A DNA stretch of 44,469 nt from a bacterium CG_4_9_14_3_um_filter_65_15 (GTDB lineage: Bacteria; Krumholzibacteriota; Krumholzibacteriia; LZORAL124-64-63), in contig PFVX01000092.1 of NCBI GenBank assembly GCA_002790835.1, forward strand, positions 1 to 44,469. Direction: 5' to 3'. Numbering within the stretch: position 1 is the stretch's first letter; every line of letters begins with the position of its first letter. The notes under the pieces were generated by a model, which made no database searches, was not told the DNA's origin, and was given only the letters and a program-made list of their open reading frames with translations. A program made the position numbers and the translations under genes. Positions 40,798 to 44,469 of the stretch are shown piece after piece.

Positions 40798-42348
40798 ATG
40801 GACAAGAGCAAAATCGAGGATCTGCACAAGCGCCGCTCCCACCTCTACCAGGGCGGGGGACCGGAGCGCATCGAGAAGCAACACGCCGGGGGCAAGCGGA
40901 CCGCGCGCGAGCGGTTGGCCCAGTTTTTCGACCCGGACACCTTCCAGGAGACGCACCTCTTCATGCAGCATCGCTGCGTGGATTTCGGGATGCAGGGCAA
41001 GGAATTGCCCGGCGAGGGCGTGGTCACGGGGGTGGGCCTGGTGGACGGGCGGCCGGTGTACACGGCCAGTCAGGATTTCACCGTGGCCGGCGGGGCCGTG
41101 GGTGAAGCCACCGCGCGCAAGATCAGCCGTCTGCAGGACGACGCCATGAAGACGGGGGATCCCATCGTCTTCATCAACGATTCGGGAGGCGCCCGCATCC
41201 AGGAAGGCGTCGACTCCCTCGACGGTTACGGCGACATCTTCTACCGCAACATCCGGGCCTCCGGGGTGGTCCCGCAGATATCCATCATCAGCGGCCCCTG
41301 CGCCGGCGGGGCGGCCTACTCGCCCGCATTGACCGACTTCATCATCCAGGTCCGTCGCGAAGGACAGATGTACATCACCGGGCCCAGCGTCATCAAGCAG
41401 GTCACCGGCGAGGACGTCACCGCCGAGCAACTGGGCGGGGTGGAGAGTCACAGCCAGTACTCGGGCGTGGTGCACTTCGTGGCCGAGAACGGCACCGAGA
41501 GCATCGCCCTGGCGCGGCGTCTGCTGAGCTTCCTGCCCAGCAACAACACCGACGACCCGCCCTTCGTGGAGACCCTGCACGAGGACGAGGTCGGGGCCGA
41601 CGAGACCCTCGACGACATCGTGCCGGACAACTCGCGTGCGGCCTACGACATGCACGAGGTGATCACCCGCGTGGTCGACGGCGGCGACTTCCTCGAGGTG
41701 CAGGATCATTTCGCCCCCAACCTGGTGATCGGCTTCAGCCGCATCGAGGGTTCGACCGTGGGCATCGTCGCCAACAACCCCGCCTGCAAGGCCGGCGTGC
41801 TGGACATCGATTCGTCGTGCAAGGGGGCGCGTTTCATCCGCTTCTGCAACGCCTTCAACATCCCGCTGTTGACCCTGGTCGACGTGCCGGGCTTCATGCC
41901 GGGCGTGGAGCAGGAGTACGGCGGAATCATCCGGCACGGGGCCAAGATGCTGTTCGCCTACGGTGCGGCCACGGTACCCAAGGTCACCGTGGTGGTGCGC
42001 AAGGCCTACGGCGGGGCCTACCTGGCCATGTGCGCCCGCAGCATGGGCGCCGATCGGGTGGCCGCCTGGCCCACCGCCGAGATCGCCGTCATGGGCGCCG
42101 AGGGCGCGGTCAACGTGCTCTACCGGCGCGATATCCAGGCCGCCGATGATCCCAATGCGATGCGGGCGGAGAAGATCGCCGAGTACAAGGAGCGCTTTTC
42201 CAACCCGTACGCGGCCGCGGGGCGGGGCATGGTGGACGACGTGATCGAGCCGTCGGAGACCCGCAGTTACGTGGCCATGGCCCTGGAAGTCCTCAAATCC
42301 AAACGCGAACTGAGGCCGGAGAAGAAGCACGGCCTCATTCCCCTGTAG
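40798..42348 (+). CDS. Methylmalonyl/propionyl-CoA carboxyltransferase subunit (alpha)
   Basis: This subunit moves the carboxyl group between acyl-CoA and biotin. The 516-residue protein is of the MmdA/PccB family: GGKRTARERLAQFFDP at the N-terminus, the SQDFTVAGGAVGEATARKI segment, FINDSGGARIQEGVDSL, GPCAGGAAYSPALTDF and, in the second half, LVDVPGFMPGVEQEYGGIIRHGAKML and KAYGGAYLAMCARSM. ATG 40798 has AGGAAGG upstream and fits PccB length; ATG 40768, with GAGGGGG, is a 10-residue-longer alternative. With OadG-like, biotin-carrier and OadB-like genes next, it most likely forms a sodium-pumping decarboxylase (Mmd), not a plain ATP carboxylase, since no biotin carboxylase is nearby. Confidence 0.93.
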   Translation: MDKSKIEDLHKRRSHLYQGGGPERIEKQHAGGKRTARERLAQFFDPDTFQETHLFMQHRCVDFGMQGKELPGEGVVTGVGLVDGRPVYTASQDFTVAGGAVGEATARKISRLQDDAMKTGDPIVFINDSGGARIQEGVDSLDGYGDIFYRNIRASGVVPQISIISGPCAGGAAYSPALTDFIIQVRREGQMYITGPSVIKQVTGEDVTAEQLGGVESHSQYSGVVHFVAENGTESIALARRLLSFLPSNNTDDPPFVETLHEDEVGADETLDDIVPDNSRAAYDMHEVITRVVDGGDFLEVQDHFAPNLVIGFSRIEGSTVGIVANNPACKAGVLDIDSSCKGARFIRFCNAFNIPLLTLVDVPGFMPGVEQEYGGIIRHGAKMLFAYGAATVPKVTVVVRKAYGGAYLAMCARSMGADRVAAWPTAEIAVMGAEGAVNVLYRRDIQAADDPNAMRAEKIAEYKERFSNPYAAAGRGMVDDVIEPSETRSYVAMALEVLKSKRELRPEKKHGLIPL

Positions 42349-42357
42349 GAGAACGGT

Positions 42358-42714
42358 GTGACCGGGCGCATAACCCAGGAAATGGCCGCCTTGTCCTTGG
42401 CGGGAATCGCCATCGTGTTCGCCGTCCTGGCGGTGATCGCCTCGGCGGTCGCCCTGCTCAAGATGCTGGACGACCGCTGGCAACGGGCCGAAGCCCGCAA
42501 CGTCGCCCAGGCGTCCGCCAGGACCCAGGACATCGACGAGACGACCCTGGTGCTGCTGTCGGCCGCAGCCGCGGTGGCCGTCGGCGGTCGCTTCCGCGTG
42601 CGGCGCATCCGACGCCTGCTCTCGCCCCTGACCAAGCGCACGCCCTGGTCGGCCCAGGGCCGACTCATTCTGCAGGGATCCCATCAGCCCCGCCGCAAGC
42701 GGGAGTTGCGCTAA
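42358..42714 (+). CDS. OadG-like small subunit of the Na+-pumping decarboxylase
   Basis: The 118-residue protein has one N-terminal membrane helix (MAALSLAGIAIVFAVLAVIASAVALLKML) followed by a hydrophilic stretch, the layout of the OadG/MmdD subunits that tether carboxyltransferase to the membrane pump. The tail, ending in a basic region, resembles OadG family C-terminal halves only weakly. GTG 42358 follows AGGAG 42347-42351. Position between the carboxyltransferase and biotin-carrier genes is the usual place for it. Confidence 0.8.
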   Translation: MTGRITQEMAALSLAGIAIVFAVLAVIASAVALLKMLDDRWQRAEARNVAQASARTQDIDETTLVLLSAAAAVAVGGRFRVRRIRRLLSPLTKRTPWSAQGRLILQGSHQPRRKRELR

Positions 42715-42758
42715 CCGTGCGGCCGGGACCCCGGTCGCTGTGCAGCAAAGGAACGGAC

Positions 42759-43169
42759 ATGAAGCTGAAGATCACCGTCCACGGAGTGGCCTACGAGGTC
42801 GACGTCGAGGTTCTGGATGCCAAGGACGAGATGCTGAACGGTTCACCCTCGCCGTTGCCCGATATGGCCCAGGCGGGATCGCTCCCGCCGGTCGCGCCTG
42901 CGGGGGCTCTCGCGCCGCGGCCGGTGGCGGCGGGGCCGTCGGCGGCTCCCGGTGGCGCCGGGAGCGTCACCTCGCCCATCGCCGGCACGGTCCTGGAGGT
43001 CAAGTGCAAGCCGGGCGACCAGGTGACCCAGGGGCAGGCCCTGCTGGTCATCGAGGCCATGAAGATGGAGACGACCATCGCGGCCCCGGTGGCGGGTAAG
43101 GTCAAGAACGTGGCGGTGGCCGCGGGCGATGCGGTGCGGGAGAGCGAAACTCTCGTGGAGTTCGAGTAA
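42759..43169 (+). CDS. Biotin carboxyl carrier subunit
   Basis: The 136-residue protein has a short N-terminal domain, a Pro/Ala-rich flexible linker (about 30-66) and a C-terminal biotinyl domain with EAMKMET (99-105) and biotin-accepting Lys102. It carries CO2 from the carboxyltransferase to the membrane beta subunit. ATG 42759 with AAAGGAACGG upstream is preferred to the upstream ATG at 42717. The gene lies 44 bases after the OadG-like gene and three before the beta subunit. Confidence 0.94.
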   Translation: MKLKITVHGVAYEVDVEVLDAKDEMLNGSPSPLPDMAQAGSLPPVAPAGALAPRPVAAGPSAAPGGAGSVTSPIAGTVLEVKCKPGDQVTQGQALLVIEAMKMETTIAAPVAGKVKNVAVAAGDAVRESETLVEFE

Positions 43170-43172
43170 CCC

Positions 43173-44306
43173 ATGGACGTTCTGTGGAATTTTCTGCAGG
43201 TGGGGATCCTGGGCAACTTCGCCTGGGGCAACATCATCATGTTGCTCATCGGGTGCGTGTTCATCTACCTGGGCATCGCGCGCGACTACGAGCCCCTGCT
43301 GCTGGTGCCGATCGGGTTCGGCATGCTGGTGGGCAACATCCCCCTGTCCGACGGCATGAACGTGGGGATCTACGAGTCCGGCAGCGTGCTGAACGTGCTG
43401 TACTCCGGCGTGACCCAAGGCTGGTATCCCTCGCTGATCTTCCTGGGGATCGGGGCCATGACCGATTTCTCCGCCATGCTCAGCAACCCGCGGCTGATCC
43501 TGCTGGGCGCGGCCGCCCAAGCGGGAATATTCCTGACCTTTGCGGGCTCCCTGCTGCTGGGCTTTCCGGCCAGCGACGCCGCAGCCATCGGCATCATCGG
43601 CGGGGCGGACGGGCCCACGGCCATCTTCCTGGCCGGCCGCCTGGCCCCCCACCTGCTGGGCGCCATCGCCGTTGCGGCCTACAGCTACATGGCCCTGGTG
43701 CCGGTGATCCAGCCGCCCATCATCAAGCTTCTGACCACGCGGAAGGAGCGGCTGATCCGCATGAAGCCCTCGCGCCCGGTCAGCAAGCGCATCCGCATCA
43801 TCTTCCCCATCGTGGCCTTCATCCTGTGCGCGGGAATCGCGCCGGGTGCCATCAGCCTGCTGGGCTTCCTGTTCTTCGGCAATCTCCTTAAGGAGAGCGG
43901 CGTCACCGAACGGCTGGCCAAGACCGCCCGCAACGCCCTGATCGACACCGTGACCATCCTGCTGGGCCTGTGCGTGGGGGCTTCGACCGATGCGAGCCGG
44001 TTCTTGACCCCGGCGTCGATCAAGATCGCCGCCCTGGGCGCGATCTCGTTCTGTGTGGCGACGGCTGCGGGGGTGCTCTTCGCCAAGGCCATGAACCTCT
44101 TCACCCGCGACAAGATCAACCCCATCATCGGGGCGGCCGGGGTTTCGGCCGTTCCCGACAGCGCGCGCGTGTGCCAGATGGTGGGGGCGAAGGAGGATCC
44201 CCAGAATTTCCTGATCATGCACGCCATGGCGCCCAACGTGGCCGGGGTGATCGGGTCGGCCGTGGCGGCCGGTATTTTCCTGTCGCACTTCGTCATGAAA
44301 TCCTGA
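43173..44306 (+). CDS. Na+-translocating decarboxylase beta subunit (OadB/MmdB/GcdB family)
   Basis: The beta subunit decarboxylates carboxybiotin and exports about two Na+ per turnover. The 377-residue membrane protein has roughly nine helices and the diagnostic IIGGADGPTAIF segment with Asp146, equivalent to the essential Asp203 of OadB, plus LGLCVGASTDASRFL and NPIIGAAGVSAVPDSAR in the C-terminal half. It starts at ATG 43173, three bases after the biotin-carrier stop, with only a distant GGAG as a ribosome site, so translational coupling is likely. It closes the operon; a 13-bp hairpin follows. Confidence 0.94.
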   Translation: MDVLWNFLQVGILGNFAWGNIIMLLIGCVFIYLGIARDYEPLLLVPIGFGMLVGNIPLSDGMNVGIYESGSVLNVLYSGVTQGWYPSLIFLGIGAMTDFSAMLSNPRLILLGAAAQAGIFLTFAGSLLLGFPASDAAAIGIIGGADGPTAIFLAGRLAPHLLGAIAVAAYSYMALVPVIQPPIIKLLTTRKERLIRMKPSRPVSKRIRIIFPIVAFILCAGIAPGAISLLGFLFFGNLLKESGVTERLAKTARNALIDTVTILLGLCVGASTDASRFLTPASIKIAALGAISFCVATAAGVLFAKAMNLFTRDKINPIIGAAGVSAVPDSARVCQMVGAKEDPQNFLIMHAMAPNVAGVIGSAVAAGIFLSHFVMKS

Positions 44307-44323
44307 ATTCCTTCCTGACGCAA

Positions 44324-44354
44324 GCGGGCCTGTGACGTCGTGTCACAGGCCCGC
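44324..44354 (+). terminator. Terminator-like hairpin after the decarboxylase operon
   Basis: GCGGGCCTGTGAC (44324-44336) pairs perfectly with GTCACAGGCCCGC (44342-44354) across a GTCGT loop, 17 bases after the beta-subunit stop. The T-run after it is poor (ACTGCTTTCC). A rho-independent or processing role is likely. The insertion sequence begins about 25 bases downstream. Confidence 0.65.
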
Positions 44355-44378
44355 ACTGCTTTCCGGATATCGTGCCTA

Positions 44379-44469
44379 GTGCTCTGTCAGAATTTGCCTT
44401 TCGGGTAGAGTGACTTGAGCTTGAGCCGTGCGTCGTTGATGGTGAACTGCCAATCGACGCCGCGTTGTT
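44379..44469 (-). mobile_element. End of an IS630-like insertion sequence (partial)
   Basis: The end GTGCTCTGTCAG next to TA (44377-44378) looks like an IS630-family terminal repeat, which inserts at TA. Inside it, on the reverse strand, lies the C-terminus of a transposase. The element continues outside the window. The TA duplication and the other terminal repeat cannot be checked here. Confidence 0.65.
44387..44467 (-). CDS. IS630-family transposase, C-terminal fragment
   Basis: The last 26 codons are visible (stop at 44387-44389). The residues QRGVDWQFTINDARLKLK and LYP match the C-terminal DWQFTTADARxKLKxLYP pattern of IS630 DDE transposases. The gene's start and catalytic Asp/Asp/Glu lie beyond the window edge, so activity cannot be judged. 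Confidence 0.72.
   Translation of the reverse strand, partial: QRGVDWQFTINDARLKLKSLYPKGKF

Noticed and set aside
40798-43169. Reading the operon as an ATP-dependent propionyl-CoA carboxylase
   Set aside because: There is no biotin carboxylase gene, and the OadG-like and OadB-like membrane subunits point to the Na+-pumping decarboxylase.
1-44469. CRISPR arrays, tRNA or rRNA genes, prophage or defence islands
   Set aside because: No regularly spaced repeats, no tRNA-like T-loops with matching stems, and no phage, toxin or restriction genes were seen on either strand.

Overview
The window is GC-rich, densely coded DNA from a Gram-negative (two-membrane) bacterium. The evidence is an Omp85 protein with a TamB-like partner, a lipoprotein, a site-2 protease, and secreted proteins with lineage-typical parts (a lamin-tail domain; an M1 peptidase whose C-terminus resembles a FlgD/type-IX sorting module). 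This mix, the short EF-Ts and the Na+-pumping methylmalonyl-CoA decarboxylase suggest an uncultured FCB-like or neighbouring phylum such as Krumholzibacteriota or Eisenbacteria. The phylum is an inference; no rRNA gene is present. I count 40 chromosomal protein genes plus the edge of one insertion sequence. About 17 of the 40 appear to start with GTG or TTG.

Layout. (1) 319-8773: a conserved housekeeping run rplM-rpsI-rpsB-tsf-pyrH-frr-uppS-cdsA-dxr-rseP (ribosomal proteins, elongation factor, UMP kinase, ribosome recycling, undecaprenyl and CDP-diacylglycerol synthesis, isoprenoid entry step, intramembrane protease), with structured RNA in front of rpsB and between rpsB and tsf. (2) 8779-15321: a reverse-strand lipoprotein, then an Omp85 protein with three POTRA domains at the usual bamA position, coupled to a TamB-like protein. 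(3) 15385-21958: a UvrD/PcrA helicase and two M1 peptidases on opposite strands. One is secreted with a sorting-like tail; the other is cytosolic and resembles leukotriene A4 hydrolase. A small DUF2007/zinc-ribbon gene overlaps the secreted one. (4) 22037-23679: an oxidoreductase and a secreted lamin-tail protein, divergent. (5) 23951-29555: a five-gene acyl-CoA oxidation operon (three acyl-CoA dehydrogenases, thiolase, 3-hydroxyacyl-CoA dehydrogenase) without an enoyl-CoA hydratase. (6) 29560-31978, reverse: a dicarboxylate/amino-acid symporter with two small membrane proteins. (7) 32141-38208: leucyl aminopeptidase, exonuclease VII (xseA, xseB) and a three-gene ABC-2 exporter. (8) 38241-44306: an unrecognised secreted protein, methylmalonyl-CoA epimerase, an M29 aminopeptidase, and a four-gene sodium-pumping methylmalonyl-CoA decarboxylase operon behind a clear palindrome on its -35. 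(9) 44379-44469: the end of an IS630-like insertion sequence that continues outside the window.

Functionally the right half points to a protein- and fatty-acid-consuming heterotroph: several peptidases, an amino-acid or dicarboxylate carrier, beta-oxidation enzymes, and a propionyl/methylmalonyl-CoA step that could drive or use a sodium gradient. I found no defence island, CRISPR array, tRNA, rRNA or prophage. The most interesting material is regulatory (several clean palindromes and hairpins that no gene explains), the Omp85-TamB pair at the bamA locus, and the unassigned secreted proteins. No clearly new multi-gene system is evident.
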